From Periplaneta americana (lineage: Eukaryota > Arthropoda > Insecta > Blattodea > Blattidae), in assembly GCF_040183065.1 (NCBI RefSeq), contig NC_091130.1, forward strand, positions 26,702,359 through 26,766,358: a DNA stretch of 64,000 nucleotides, in the 5' to 3' direction. The notes beneath the pieces were generated by a model that was not told where the DNA came from, ran no database searches, and was given only the letters and a program-made list of their open reading frames with translations. The position numbers and the translations under genes were made by a program. This document shows, one piece after another, positions 21,292 to 33,258 of the stretch (within the stretch, counting starts at the first letter, position 1; every line of letters begins with the position of its first letter).

Positions 21292-22880
21292 ATTATCAGT
21301 CTCTCATTTCCAGTCCATATCTTCAGTTGTGGATGTTTCTATCTGCTACTGACTAACGTCCAATGCTGACCTATGGTACTTAAATCTATGAAATGAGTTT
21401 TCTGGACTGATCTCAATTTTGGAAGTTATGCTACGTACGAATTTTTTTTATCGTCTTTAAAAGTCCATTACCCTCAGCTATGTTTGAACTCGTACTTTAT
21501 ACAAATCTAATATTTTCGACAAACTGTTTCTTTCAAGTGCGATAAACTCCAATTAATTGATGTTAATGTTTAATAATAATAGAACAGTTCTTCTAGTCAC
21601 ATAGTCTTGTGAAAAGCAGTGACAGATTTCACCATGTTTATATCAAGTTTCATGATGAATTCAGATACATACCAGTAATCTTATTCATATCTAAGTAATT
21701 TGTGATTCATATAATATGGTGCTTTACTCCAGTCTTTGAACAGTTTAACTCTTCAAATACAAGAAAATATTGGAGTAGAAAGGGTTAACTTAGTTGGATC
21801 TGAACAAGCTTATCAAGAATAATATGTTATAATAACTACTGTATTATTTTATTCTAACTTCTTCGGCTATTGCAAAGGAAACATCTAATACTTCATATCA
21901 GCTGTGATGCGCTAATCTAATCACTAACAATATATATGAAAGTTACAGAAGATCCACATAGGATTTATCTTTTACCAATCCACTACATACAAATATCAGT
22001 AAGATGTTTTAAGTAAATTTCAAATATTACAGTTTCTGGTAAAGACGGTTATTAAAGGTTAGCAAATCATGTACATTCTGCACTTCGTTACTCAAACACA
22101 CGATACACGTCTTGAATCAGTCGGTGTCTGGAGCCACAACACGTAAGCACAGAATGAATGAAACCTTCCAATGTTTCATGGATAAGTGGTACAAAAGAGA
22201 AACACTTGTCTGGGCAAAGGCAAACGATAACGTGGTTAACATCACATAACACGTAGAATCTATGACACCACTAGTTATTTGAAAAAATATTTTGACATTT
22301 TTATATCGGATTGTCAAGGAATATTATACAAGGCAGAAGAATAGCTTGCTTATGGTTCTAACAATGAAGAATCTTTGATAACACAGAGTACAAACACATT
22401 TCTTCTATAGAAGAAGTAGTATATGTATGTATTACGCGGTTTAGAATTAAAGGAGATCTGATTATCAGATATTATATTCAACATTGTTGAAAAATTGTCT
22501 TCATGCTGGATTATTAAAATCCTTGATTAGAGTGCTCCAATTCTCCAACTTATAGCCCATGTATGAAAAAAATCTTTCAGTTTAAATCACCCTTTGAAAA
22601 GCACATTTGGATATTCCATGCGAGGGCTTGTTTAGAAGAACAACAGGAGAAGGGCAGGAAATAACTGAGAGATGTATAAAAGTAAGCTTGATAATGTATC
22701 ACTTATGTATTTGTGCTTTGAGAGAAAATTGTATGTTACAGAGTGTTACAAAAAATGCTAATAGGGATCCCAGTCTTGTTATGAATAAAACTTAACACAT
22801 TTTTTGATACCAGTGACTCGTAAAAAAAATTAATAATGTTCTTATTGATTAAGAAACAAAATTCCAGCAAATATCAGTAA
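21292..22880. other. No recognised feature
   Basis: AT-rich unique-looking sequence with no credible gene. Confidence 0.5.
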
Positions 22881-22886
22881 TAATTT

Positions 22887-23520
22887 ATGATTCCGAAAAG
22901 GCAGATCATGCGCAGATGGATATTTAACACTGAATTTTTGATCGAAAAACATAGAGAATTTAATATTGAAACCCACCTGGCATTTATTGATATGAAGAAA
23001 GCCTTCGACAGAGTAGTTAGAAACAAATCATTAAATATTTTCGCACATGATGGTATTCCAAATCAATTAATAACAGCTATTTACAATATTTATAATAATA
23101 ATCATATACAAGTTAGGATTGAAAACAAATCTTCAGAATGGAAACGAATAAATCAATGAGTGAACTTTTTTCTCAGTCTTCAATCTGTTTTTTTGATAAC
23201 ATTGTCGCTATTATTATGATAATTGTTGACAATGTTATAATTATGATAATAGAATATCTTGTTAATATAATTATTTATCTTGTTTATACAGGGTTGTAGT
23301 TTATCTCCTCTATTATTTATAATATGCATGAATCACATTATTAAGGAATGGAGATTGAAACCACATGGAAGTATACTGATAAGTTGTTTGTCCCAAATAG
23401 ATAACTTATTATTTGCTGATGATATTGTGTTTATGGCAACTTCAGAAGATAATTTACAACGTTTAGTTTACAACTTTAATCAAATGGCAGAAAGTTTCAA
23501 TATGGAAATTTCAACTGACC
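22887..23520 (+). pseudogene. LINE reverse transcriptase, first (broken) copy of an internal duplication
   Basis: The frame 22887-23156 carries the RT palm A motif (LAFIDMKKAFDRV). The frame 23280-23537 carries GCSLSPLLF and the catalytic FADD box (LLFADDIVF). Between them about 123 bp of foreign sequence (near 23164-23287) replaces GVRQ and introduces stops. From 22974 to 23519 it duplicates 23521-23943. This is the replicase of an APE-type LINE and is inactive. Confidence 0.85.
23164..23287. repeat. ~123-bp insertion with internal inverted repeat in the duplicated RT
   Basis: It is absent from the second RT copy. It contains ATAACATTGTC and the inverted GACAATGTTAT, and lies between GAGTGA and ACAG-GGTTG, so it looks intron-like (GTGAAC...TTATACAG) by chance or otherwise. 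Confidence 0.6.
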
Positions 23521-24525
23521 CACCTGGCATTTATTGATATGAAGAAAGCCTTCGACAGAGTAGTTAGAAACAAATCATTGAATATTTTCGCACATGATGG
23601 TATTCCAAATCAATTAATAACAGCTATTTACAATATTTATAATAATAATCATATACAGGTTATAATTGAAAACAAATCTTCGGAATGGAAACGAATAAAT
23701 CAAGGAGTGAGACAGGGTTGTAGTTTATCTCCTCTATTATTTATAATATACATGAATCACATTATTAAGGAATGGAGATTGAAACCACATGGAAGTATAC
23801 CGATAAGTCGTTTGTCCCAAATAGATACCTTATTATTTGCTGATGATATTGTGTTTATGGCAACTTCAGAAGATAATTTAAAACGTTTAGTTTACAACTT
23901 TAATCAAATGGCAGAAAGTTTCAATATGGAAATTTCAACTGACAAATCTAAAGTGATGGCTTTTTTAGGAAAGGAAGCAGTCCGTAGCAAAATTTGCATC
24001 AATAATAAGATCATCGAACAAGTCAAAAATTTTAGTTATCTCGGTTACCAAATTTCATATGAAGAAGAAAAGGATTTGAATGAGAAAATTATTAAATTCA
24101 ACAGAGCAATGGGGATAATTAATCAGATATTCAACCAACCTTAGTACAAAACACACGCGCACCAGAATTTATAAAACATTGGCCAGACCTATACTCTGTT
24201 TTGGTAGTGAAGCTTGGACGATTCGTAATATTGATTCACAAAGATTAACGGCGGCAGAAATGAGATTTATGCGTCGTACAGCGGGATACACGAGAATGGA
24301 TCACATTAGAAATTTTGACATTATGAAAGAACTGCAGATTGAACCGATTACGGAATACCTACAGAAATACAGACAAAACTGGAGATCACATGTCATCAGA
24401 ATGCCTTGTTCTAGAATTCCACTTCAAATTTTAAATTACCATCCTGTGGGCAAGAGATCCTTGGGCAGACCATTCAAGCGTTGGCAAGAGACCGTAGTGG
24501 GCCACAAGGCCCAATACATGCAAGA

Positions 24526-24529
<4 letters not shown>
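23521..24529 (+). pseudogene. LINE reverse transcriptase to C-terminus, second copy
   Basis: The open frame 23539-24144 covers RT motifs: KKAFDRV at its start, RQGCSLSPLLF near residues 58-68 and FADD near 100-103, then VKNFSYLGYQISYEEEKD. After a frameshift at about 24140 the frame 24179-24529 gives the C-terminal domain (LTAAEMRFMRRTAGYTRMDH, NWRSHVIRMPCSRIP, LGRPFKRWQE). RT copies LINE RNA at the nicked target. The N-terminal APE endonuclease and 5' end are missing. The clade is unassigned. This is the best-preserved RT palm in the window besides 57866-58492. Confidence 0.9.

Positions 24530-24566
<37 letters not shown>
24526..24566 (+). repeat. (GAT)n tail of the LINE
   Basis: About 13 GAT/ATG units directly follow the LINE C-terminus and overlap its stop. 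This is a microsatellite 3' tail in place of poly(A). Confidence 0.85.
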
Positions 24567-25111
24567 TTTATGGTTTAGTTTTTATACTAAAAAACCAAAT
24601 CACAGACAGCTCCTACACTGATAATGTGAAATTTTTATTAGAAAGAAATAAGATGGAGCTCAGCCAAGATTAAACTTTAACGAAAAACAGCGGGACACAC
24701 CTTGTTAAACCATGAAGATAATCATAAAATTATCAGAAATTTGAGGTTATCCCAATAGCAAAGGATACTGATGAAGGTAAGAGAAAATGACTAGGCCCTA
24801 TTACATACTATTTCACGAAATGTGGAGAGAGTAGTACGCAAAATTTTACAGTATTGGTACATGCCAAAAAGTAAAACGAAAATTTTGGCAATTTGCCTTA
24901 ACGAAGACTGTAAGAATTGAAGTGTATTACAATTTAAGAGAATATTAACTATAAGAGAAACTTTCTACGACAACAAAGAAAAATGTAAAAAGAATTGTAT
25001 TTGTAAACAGAAAGCAACCACATAGCCTACGTCTCAATTCGTGATGAGATGAGGTCTTCATATAGCTGGAAATTATGCAATATATCTGTCCTACATGTGT
25101 ATGAATTAAGG
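24567..25111. other. No recognised feature
   Basis: AT-rich sequence. Confidence 0.5.
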
Positions 25112-25788
25112 TAGACCCTCACTTACTGGAACTGATTCGTTTGGCGTGTTCTGATTTTATTCTTTGTACATTTCAGTTGGCCCAAATTTTGTTTCTGGGT
25201 CTGTATTGTTTATTAGAGCTTAATCCAGTTGGCCGTATCGCTTCTGTCCACATGACCGAATTCCGTCCAGAATTCTGATCAGAGAAATCTAGACGGATTT
25301 CCGTATGGGCCAAGATCAAAATAAAGAAAGCCATGATAATATATCGATTGCAAGGTCTCCAGTCGTGATAATATTGAAGGCATAAATGAAACAGATGACG
25401 CAAAGCTTACCGTATTTATTAGAGGAGCTTTTACAGCCAACCTCAGCATGATATTCTTTATGGGATATTCCATAATTTAACAGTGGTCTGTATAGCAAGT
25501 TTACTGGTCGACCAAAAATAAATTGAAAAAAAGAAAAAAAAAAAAACTTATTTTGTTATTTCTTCTTGCAAAGTTACTGTACCATTAATTAAAAATACAT
25601 CCTCCTTAGAGCTACTCATTTTATTACAAGACTTAGTTCAGAATATTATATAAAAAAAGTAACATTGTCGCTCTATTGGTAAATAACAACACCATTAAAT
25701 GATCAATTCGGAAAAGCAGACAAATGAGAGATACTGTAATAAAAATCCGAAAGTACCAAACGAATCCGTTCCAGTAAGTGAGCACCTA
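25112..25788. mobile_element. TIR element family E, copy 1 (CTCACTTACTGGAAC ends)
   Basis: The left end GACCCTCACTTACTGGAACT and the right end (reverse complement GGTGCTCACTTACTGGAACG) continue inward for ~50 bp as an imperfect inverted repeat including GGATTTTTATT. TA lies at both borders. The internal sequence around 25610-25740 matches 42220-42340 in copy 2. No transposase is seen. Confidence 0.75.
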
Positions 25789-28040
25789 ACTTTACACGCA
25801 CTTTGAGAAATAGAAGTAGGCCTAATAATTGAATTATCGTTTACAGAACTTTCCTCTTTCCTTTTCTAGATATTATGTACTGTACTTTCTTAAGAATGCA
25901 ATTTATTCTTATATAATTTAATGAAATATAAAATCATACTGCAGCAATTTTAGTTCCATTTCGTATTGGAGACTTATTCTTGTGTTTTCATTACATTACT
26001 ACTGGTATCGAAATGTAAAGATGTAGATACAAGTGTATGTTTTTCTGAATAAAGTAATAGTAAAAAGATTGAAGAAGAAAAATAAAATGTAGAAGTGGAT
26101 CAGTGGTAAAATACAGATGCTTTTTTTAATCATAAAATAACTAGAAAACTAGTTATTTAAAAAGGTAAATGCCAGATTGGTTCACATTTCCATTACAAAC
26201 CAACAGATAATGTTTCGTAAATCATTAATTTCTACTGACTGTAAATGCGGACATACCTGCAGTAGGCCTATGTCGCTAGATGGAAGCAATCCAATGTATC
26301 AACAACAATGTCGACAGGCGCACAATGACCTTGCAATTAAAGTGACTATAAATAAAAACCAACTAAAAATGTACTTTCCCCAGATTCTCTATGGAATGTT
26401 TTTAAATTGTTGAAGTCTTTTAGTATTTCCCCATTCTTCTTTTGTAAATGCCTTAAACGTTCTAAAATTTATACATGTTACAAATTTATAATCCAATACT
26501 TCAATCCTTAGTTTACATCAGATATGAAATTGATTTTGTTTTGTATGGTTTAAGTGTGCTGAATCATTGGAATGTTTAAACATTTTCACTTTTGTTCTTA
26601 GGTTTGATGTCTTGATAATGTTTTGGAATTGTCTATTTCTGAATTAATCCCTGTTGTTTGTATATTTTTATGTATACTGATAGGCCTGTATGTTAAAGAA
26701 ATGTTCTCTTCTTTTACTAGAAAGACTTCCAAATTTATTAAGATAATATTTTTAGGCTGTTATAAATAAACCAATTTGCATGTTATTAATTGTAAATTAT
26801 TTGTAATAAAATAATTTTGACTCTTAGTGATCAATTTAACATCTAAGTAATTTAAATTATCACAAGTATTATTTAGAAGAAAAATGTATACTGAAATAAA
26901 TATATTCAGAGTCACTGAAATGTTTATATTATCTAAACAAAATAAATAATCAAATAACAGCAATTATTAAGGAAAATTTTACGTACCGGTATTTCTACAG
27001 TCTCCTGGGACCCCTATTAGGAAAAGACAGTATAGTTAGACGTACTTTTCTTTGAAGAATCACGAGAAAGCATAGGCATGCACTGAAGAAAGGCCATGAA
27101 TGTGTAGAGAAAATGTCGATTTAGCAGCACAGAGCAATGATTATCGGATGTTAAATGTTGTGTTAGAGTTGTCTCATGTAGAAAGAATTATCATTGTTTC
27201 GTAGGTGTGTACCTATGACATACATTTTTAAAATGTCCAAATTAAAAATACAGGAAACATTCTGACACACTAGAATCTCTTATATACATAAGAAGAATTT
27301 TCTAGATGAAAAGAAAATGTGACAAAATCCATCAGATAGAACAAGCATAAAGGCTATGTAAGCTTGTAATAAATTTCACACATACATCAAACTGTCAAAG
27401 ATATGTAAAATACTGTATGTTCACTGACTTACTTCTTTCTTTAGTTCTGTAAGGTTACCGGTACTTACTCTTATGAAAAAACCTAGATACAGATACAGAA
27501 ATTTTCAACCTGTGAATCATATTTTGAGTCTGTGAGCTCTTCTTTAATATTGTATATGTTACAAGAAGCGTTACTGGTGACATGGCTTATCATGTGTATT
27601 GACTATAAGGTTATATGGTGTTCATAATTTTTTTTTAGAGAATCACATTATGAAATGGGTCATATCTCAGTCTCAAGAGATGTAAAATAAAAAATTCCGT
27701 AAATAGGGTAAACTTGACCACACAAAAAAGAAAGATTTAAGTCATAATACTGGATCAGCCCTAATTGTGACTTAGAAAAAACTTAAGAAATGAAGAAATG
27801 ACAATTAACTTTAAAAACATATAATCAGTGCATCTGATATGATTTAAATTTTTTTTTGTAGTCAAGTTTACCCAGTTTACAGTGCTATTTAAGTCGCAAA
27901 CACTTTCTCATTATACATTTTATGCAGTTATTATTTAATTACTATTATTTTTCTTAAGCTTTTAAAGCAAATTGTGTAATACTGGAGGGATATCTGAAGA
28001 ATTAATATCGTTGTAAATAACTTAATTTTCCATGCTCATA
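25789..28040. other. No recognised feature (2.2 kb)
   Basis: AT-rich unique-looking DNA with no credible gene and no obvious repeat. Confidence 0.5.
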
Positions 28041-28042
28041 AC

Positions 28043-28167
28043 CACCGACATAGCTCAGATGGTAGCGCGTTTGTCTGTTGTTCCGAAGGTAAGCTTGGGC
28101 ATAGGTTCGATTTCTGCTTCGACTGGTTACCTGGATGGGTTTTCTTCCAAGGTTTTCCCAATTATAA
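28043..28167 (+). mobile_element. tRNA-derived SINE head, truncated
   Basis: CCACCGACATAGCTCAGATG (box A) and ATAGGTTCGATTTC (box B) start a tRNA-like head, followed by a GGTTTTCTTCCAAGGTTTTCC body. It is cut at 28167 by the next repeat. Confidence 0.7.
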
Positions 28168-28821
28168 GGGAAATGATGAAGGATCAGTGGAGCACAGAAA
28201 AATTCTCTCTGATACTGGGATTCGAACCCGGGTTTTCAGCTCTACGTGCTAGCCATCAGCATGGCTCAGTCAGTTAAGGCGCTTGCCTGCCAGTCTGAAG
28301 TTGCGCTCGGGCGCTGGTTTGATTCCCACTTGGGCTGATTACCTGGTTGGGTTTTTTTCCGAGGTTTTCACCGTAAGATGAATACCAGGTAATCTATGGC
28401 GAATCCTCGGCCTCATCTCGCCAAATACCATCTTGCTATCACGAATCTCATCGACGCTAAATAACCTCGCAGTTGATACAGCGTCGTTAAATAACCAACT
28501 AAAAAAAATAAAAAAAGAGCTCTACGTGCTGATGCTTTATCCACTAAACCACACTGGATTCCAATTCCGATGCTGAATTGAATCCTCTCAGTTTAAACTC
28601 CACCTCTTAGCTTCCCTTTAGAGACCAACCTTCATGAACTGTGTCAAATGTGTGACAGTGGCACAATGTCCAACAAACTATGTGCAGAGGTGCACTCATT
28701 ATGAGTGACTATGTGACCAGGATCCAATGGAATGAGTGCCGTCTTAAATCACTAAGTGATTATATACGCGTATCATATTATAGCGATGTACCGAGGTACA
28801 TATGATATTTCCATGCAGGAA
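28168..28821 (-). mobile_element. tRNA-Tyr-like unit, antisense copy, interrupted by SINE 1
   Basis: Starts GATGAAGGATCAGTGGAGCA like its relatives. It contains the inverted tRNA-like module (GGGATTCGAACCCGGG, then GCTCTACGTGCT), which is split at 28250 by a SINE and continues at 28531 with GATGCTTTATCCACTA. The distal body (28560-28775) is the inverted counterpart of 28840-29040, so two units lie head to head around GCGATGTACCGAGGTACATA (28783-28802). Confidence 0.75.
28238..28530 (+). mobile_element. tRNA-derived SINE 1, full length, nested
   Basis: The element 28251-28517 runs from GGCTCAGTCAGTTAAGGCGC through box B (CTGGTTTGATTCCC) and GGTTTTTTTCCGAGG to TACAGCGTCGTTAAATAACC and an A-rich tail. 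Perfect 13-bp TSDs AGCTCTACGTGCT lie at 28238-28250 and 28518-28530, inside the tRNA-like module of the older unit. Confidence 0.92.
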
Positions 28822-29192
28822 TTCACTTAGTGATTTAAGACGGTGCTCATTCCGTCGGATCCCGGCCACTTAGTCACTCGTAATGAGTGCACCTCTGCAT
28901 ATTAATGTGTTAGATATTGTGCCACTGTCACACATTTGTGACACAGTGCATGAGGGTTGGTCACTAAATGGAAACTAAGAGGTGGAACTTAAACTGAGAG
29001 GATTCAATGCGGCATCAGAATTGGAATCTGGTGTGGCTTAGTGATAGAGCGTCAGCACGTAGAACTTAAAACCCGGGTTCGAATCCTGGTGCCAGAGAGA
29101 ATTTTTCTCTGCTCCACTGATCCTTCATCATATGATAACGCAGAATTCCTGAATGGAAATATCATATGTACTTCGGTGCATCGCTATAATAC
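28822..29192 (+). mobile_element. tRNA-Tyr-like unit, plus orientation
   Basis: Contains GTGATTTAAGACGG and CGGATCCCGGCCAC, then the tRNA-like module near 29030-29097 (TGTGGCTTAGTGATAGAGCG, CCCGGGTTCGAATCC), AGAGAATTTTTCTC, and an end (GGAAATATCATATGTACTTC) that is inverted relative to 28783-28825. Organisation matches 15352-15804. Confidence 0.75.
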
Positions 29193-29325
29193 GTAAGACA
29201 AATGCCAGTTAATCTAATGGCAAATCCTCGGTCTCTTCTCTCCAAATACCATCTTGCTAACACTAATTTCATCTACTCTAAATAGCTTAGTAGTTGATAC
29301 AGCGCCGTTAAATAACCGACGAAAA
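29193..29325 (+). mobile_element. SINE 1, 3' fragment
   Basis: Covers CAAATGCCAGTTAATCTAAT to GCGCCGTTAAATAACCGACG, the 3' half of SINE 1; the tRNA head is missing. Confidence 0.8.
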
Positions 29326-29391
29326 ATGCTCATCTGGAAGATTTTATGCCACATAATACATAATACCTGGCCCTGGAACAATTTTTTCCCT

Positions 29392-29837
29392 TTAAGGGGA
29401 GGCAGAGGTGAAATTTTCGAACAAAACTGAAGAAAAAATGAAAATTTGGTTTTTTCCAATTTTATTATCTTTATTTTCATATTCCGATGTTAGTTTTTGA
29501 CTTTGTGCCCTTAAAAGTATGAAATTAAAACCAAGATGACTGTATTACTATATTATTCCCATAATAAACTAATACTTATCATTATTTATATACCTTCTCT
29601 GAACATATAAATAAAAAGAAATATTGAAAATTTCTTACAATATGGTGCATGGAGCATTTTATATCAAACGATATAAAGTTTTATAAAATTATTAATATTT
29701 ATAGAACTATTGTACTTAGAAAGTTGAAACTTGGTATGTCCATTATTACTAATAACATACTTAGTATCCATGATCTATTTCAAACAAATCGGATAAATTT
29801 TGTGGATTTTGAAATATTCACCTCTCCCTCCCCTTAA
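29392..29837. mobile_element. TIR element with TTAA borders
   Basis: TTAA followed by GGGGAGGCAGAGGTGAA at 29392 is mirrored by TTCACCTCTCCCTCCCC then TTAA ending at 29837. The 438-bp interior has no transposase. TTAA targets occur in piggyBac and some Sola-type elements; the ends do not settle which. Confidence 0.6.
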
Positions 29838-30334
29838 CATTATTCAAATCAGCTTTACAGGAAGCTAAACCTAGAAGCCTAGATCATCAATACATAAACT
29901 GTTTATTGTATCATTTGTATTATGAATATTGAATGATCCTAGTAACTGGTGAATGTAAATGTACTCGCTAACAGGATGGAAGTGAAAATGACAGAAAATC
30001 ACCAACTGTTTTCCTGTGCGATCAATTTACACAGGGTTGTTTCCGCCCAGTTCATTGTCATGTGACTCCTGATGCACATGACGTCATTCGAAAGTCATTT
30101 TCAGAGCTAAGAAACAACCCTCTGTAATTGTTCTCCGGATTACAGTGCATATTCAATTATTTCCATTTAGCTTCAAAATTGTTGGTGTTTAATTCCACTG
30201 GTACCTCTGATTGAGGTTCTGGCTGATATGTACATCTATTATCAGGCAGTACATCTCACTTGGCGATATGTGTCAGAGGAAGAACTATTGTTTGTATGCA
30301 TCTGGAAATATGATTAATGTGTGTGTGTGTGTAT
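29838..30334. other. Mostly unassigned; a small palindrome at 30031-30124
   Basis: ACAGGGTTGTTTC (about 30033) and GAAACAACCCTCTGT (30111-30125) form a short inverted repeat around ~65 bp, possibly a tiny MITE. A (GT)n run lies at 30320-30334. Nothing else is recognised. Confidence 0.4.
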
Positions 30335-31045
30335 CTAATGCTCTGGATTTAACAATGAAGTCATCATCCTTCTTGCTTCCCAATATTTTGATGGAAGGTC
30401 CACAAATGTCCTAAGAGTTTCACAATTAGCCAGGTGCTCCATCTCCATGTCCTCTTCTCTGGTGCACAGTAAGCATTTAGGTGAATTCAGTACTCCAGTA
30501 CGATGGAGGTGTTTACTGAGGCAATCATGACCAGTAATCAATCTAAACATGGCCACGGCAGATTTTCGAGGTAGATCAGGAATTAGTTTTGGATCTTTGA
30601 GTGATTCTTTCCATTTTGGATTTTGATGTTTTGCCTGTTCGCTGTTACTTATTCTTTTTATGACTCGTTTTATTGATTCATATGGGAACTTGAAATTTGT
30701 TTTTAAGTTGATTTTAGTTCCCTTCTTTGCTAACATATCTGCTTTCTCGTTACCGTAAAGTCCACAGTGGGCCGGGATCCATTGGAAGACCACTTTTTTA
30801 TTTAGCATTTGAATTTGTTTTACCATGCAATGAATTTCTTTTACTTTTTCCATTTTAGGGGATGTAGTTGAGCTGATGGACTGGATTGCAGCTTTGGAAT
30901 CAGACAAGATGACCATGTTTTTGCACTGGTTTAGCCAAACAAATATATTTTGAAGTGATGTATAAATGGCTCTTAAAAACATGGTGTCCTTCAAGAAAAT
31001 GGTTAAAATCAGCTCATCAAAATGTTGCATCCCAAAGTAAAACAT
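30335..31045 (-). pseudogene. LINE RNase H domain and C-terminal cysteine motif
   Basis: The 236-codon minus-strand frame shows VILSDSKAAIQS (catalytic Asp, residues ~49), WIPAHCGLYGNEKADMLAK (residues ~89-107, with the conserved His and last Asp), and a C-terminal CLLCTREEDMEMEHLANC (CX2C...HX3C, residues 191-208). RNase H plus this cysteine motif marks the C-terminal part of I/R1/LOA-group LINE ORF2. It would remove RNA from the RNA-DNA hybrid. The frame is open over this stretch, but upstream RT sequence is not recognised, and the first RNase H motif is degraded (residues 8-18). Confidence 0.85.
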
Positions 31046-32525
31046 TCTGGAGTAATAGTCTCCCGGTCGGATCTCTGGGTGGGGACTGCCTTGGGAGGGA
31101 AGAACGATGAAAACGTGAAGATACTACAATGGGATTCTAGAAGTTTTGGTCAGGATAAGAAAACAGAACTTGTCAAAGTATTGTTCACCAAACAAGTATG
31201 ATTAATGTAATATGTAGCTAATTGGCGATGTATGTAATGGAGGGGGAAAGGAACTGGTCACCCTACCCCATTATCTCCTGACCTAGTAGCTTCATAAGTG
31301 GTGCCATGTTGGTATCACTTGTAAGGTTCAGACATGTCTTCGGACAGTTGACTAAACATTTTCACTGGAACATAGAATGCTTCTGCTTCTTCTTTGTTAT
31401 TTAATTTAGATCAGAAAACTCTACACAGGAGCACATATAGCTTGCCAGAAATAATTTAATAAATTTAATATTCTGAATATGTACTACATTTTGTATAATG
31501 AGAAAGTAACTGTCGACCTCGGTATAATATAAAAATAACATCTCATGAATTTTAATGCCTTACAAAATGAATTGATGATTAATAATTTTCCTGTGATCCA
31601 ATAATATGTTTCTCTGAGCCCTTGAAACATTGTATGCCATACTTTTGATTACAATACAGTTACTTTTGAGTTTGTAACTCTCTATTTTTATTAAATGTGC
31701 ATGTCAAACTCAATTTTATAATTTTATGATTTGACAAAAATAATATGAAAAATTACATGAATATCAAAACAATCTGATATGTCGAATCAACAGTGACAGA
31801 CCATTACAAATATTAAAAATAAAAGTATTTGCAGAGGCTTTCAAAACATAATTAAGTGATCGTTAATTCAAAATATCGACATGCGACAAATTTTTACTTC
31901 ACCATATGCTTAAGACTTGAGATATGCTAGAAGTACATTAAATAGGCTATATTTTTGTGCGCTTTGGCACATACAGTATCAAATTTTGTAAAGAATGGAC
32001 GTGTCAATTATTCCAGTGTTACAGTACCAGTATATTATAATGCTGTAGTAACACATTCACGTCTTGTAATAGAGCTAGTCAGAGGTGGTGGATGAACACA
32101 AGAAAATAGTCCTCCCTTTTAGTATTCTATCCTTTTCTTTGCCAGTCATCAGAGAGAGACATTTCTCCTGCAAGCATTTACTGTACCATGCGTTGTTGCC
32201 TACACACCACTACTCACACAGCAGTTACATGGGCAAGATAGTTTATAAAAAACGCGAAAGTGCGCCCTGCAGCCAATTATATTGGAAAAGATGTCGTAAA
32301 GACTAAAGTTAATGAAGGTACACTGGGTTGCAAAAGAAATGCCGAGTCGAAGTTGCAATCGATTTGAAATGTTATAGTGTTACGAGGACTTTGACAATAA
32401 AATACACAATTTGGTCAATATTCAACAGTTGAAATTCATAAAATGCAATGCAATATTAAGATCTTAATAATTAAAGAAGCTTGACAAGCACGCAATAGTT
32501 GTATTGTTTATTATATTTTATTTTA
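31046..32525. other. No recognised feature
   Basis: GC-richer start (31060-31150) that may be older LINE sequence, then AT-rich DNA. No supportable gene. Confidence 0.45.
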
Positions 32526-32528
32526 TTT

Positions 32529-32840
32529 TACGAGGACTTTGCTTAGGAAACAATTGAAAATAGAGATACAGTGCAATAAAATAATTACACAAACACATCT
32601 GAACTGGCCTGAATTTTCTAAAGAGTTTTTATTTCAAGCAAAGGAGGAATATATAGTTAATATAAATATAAAATTTTATTATAAATTGAATCTAATTGAA
32701 ACATTAACTATATATTCCTACTTTGCTTGAAATAAAAACTCTTTAGAAAATTCAGGCCGGTTCAGATATGTTTGTGTAATTATTTTATTGCACTGTATCT
32801 CTATTTTCAATTGTTTCCTAAGCAAACTCCTCGTATATTT
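32529..32840. repeat. Foldback element with ~135-bp arms
   Basis: The arm beginning TACGAGGACTTTGCTTAGG (32529-32662) is repeated inverted at 32702-32840 with very few differences, around a ~40-bp AT-rich centre. The whole unit could form a long hairpin. Confidence 0.88.
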
Positions 32841-32844
32841 TAAT

Positions 32845-33258
32845 TTATTGGTGTATGAAACTTTACCACATGTGCTTGGGAGTTACCAACAGGGAGAAGT
32901 ACTTAGAATAAAACGTCACAACATCATACGTTCTATGATCGCAGATGCACTTCGATCCAAAAATCTAGACGTTCACGAGGAAGTTCATTGTATTGCTGAT
33001 GGTGAAAGCAATCGCAGGATCGATATCATAGCTATAAATAGAAATAAACAGACAACCGAAATAATTGATCCTACAATCAGATTTGAAATCTCAGCCACTC
33101 AATCATCTGAAGTGAACGAAGAGAAAAAGAAAATCTACGAGCCCACGATTCAGTACCTATTGGCGAAATACAACATAGAAAAAATCACAGTTACCGGTCT
33201 CTTCTTCGGAGGGAGAGGCACCATCCCGAAAGCCTTTGTAAAGTGGAGGGAAAAATAG
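32845..33258 (+). pseudogene. R2-like endonuclease domain, second locus
   Basis: The open frame ending at 33258 reads LPHVLGSYQQGE (degraded CCHC knuckle), KRHNIIRSMIADAL, NRRIDIIAI, IIDPTIRFE and YEPTIQYLLAKY, then FFGGRGTIPKAFVKW. It aligns along its length with the C-terminus of the element at 4632-5977 (RHHRMRSM, RIDMFAI, IIDPTVRFE). It is the restriction-like endonuclease of an RLE-type LINE; RT is missing. It starts directly after a foldback element and ends ~250 bp before half of another, so its truncation may be linked to them. Confidence 0.88.

Noticed and set aside
23160-23290. Spliceosomal intron in the LINE
   Set aside because: GT and AG borders exist, but splicing would not restore the reading seen in the second copy (GVRQGCSL); a small insertion is more likely.
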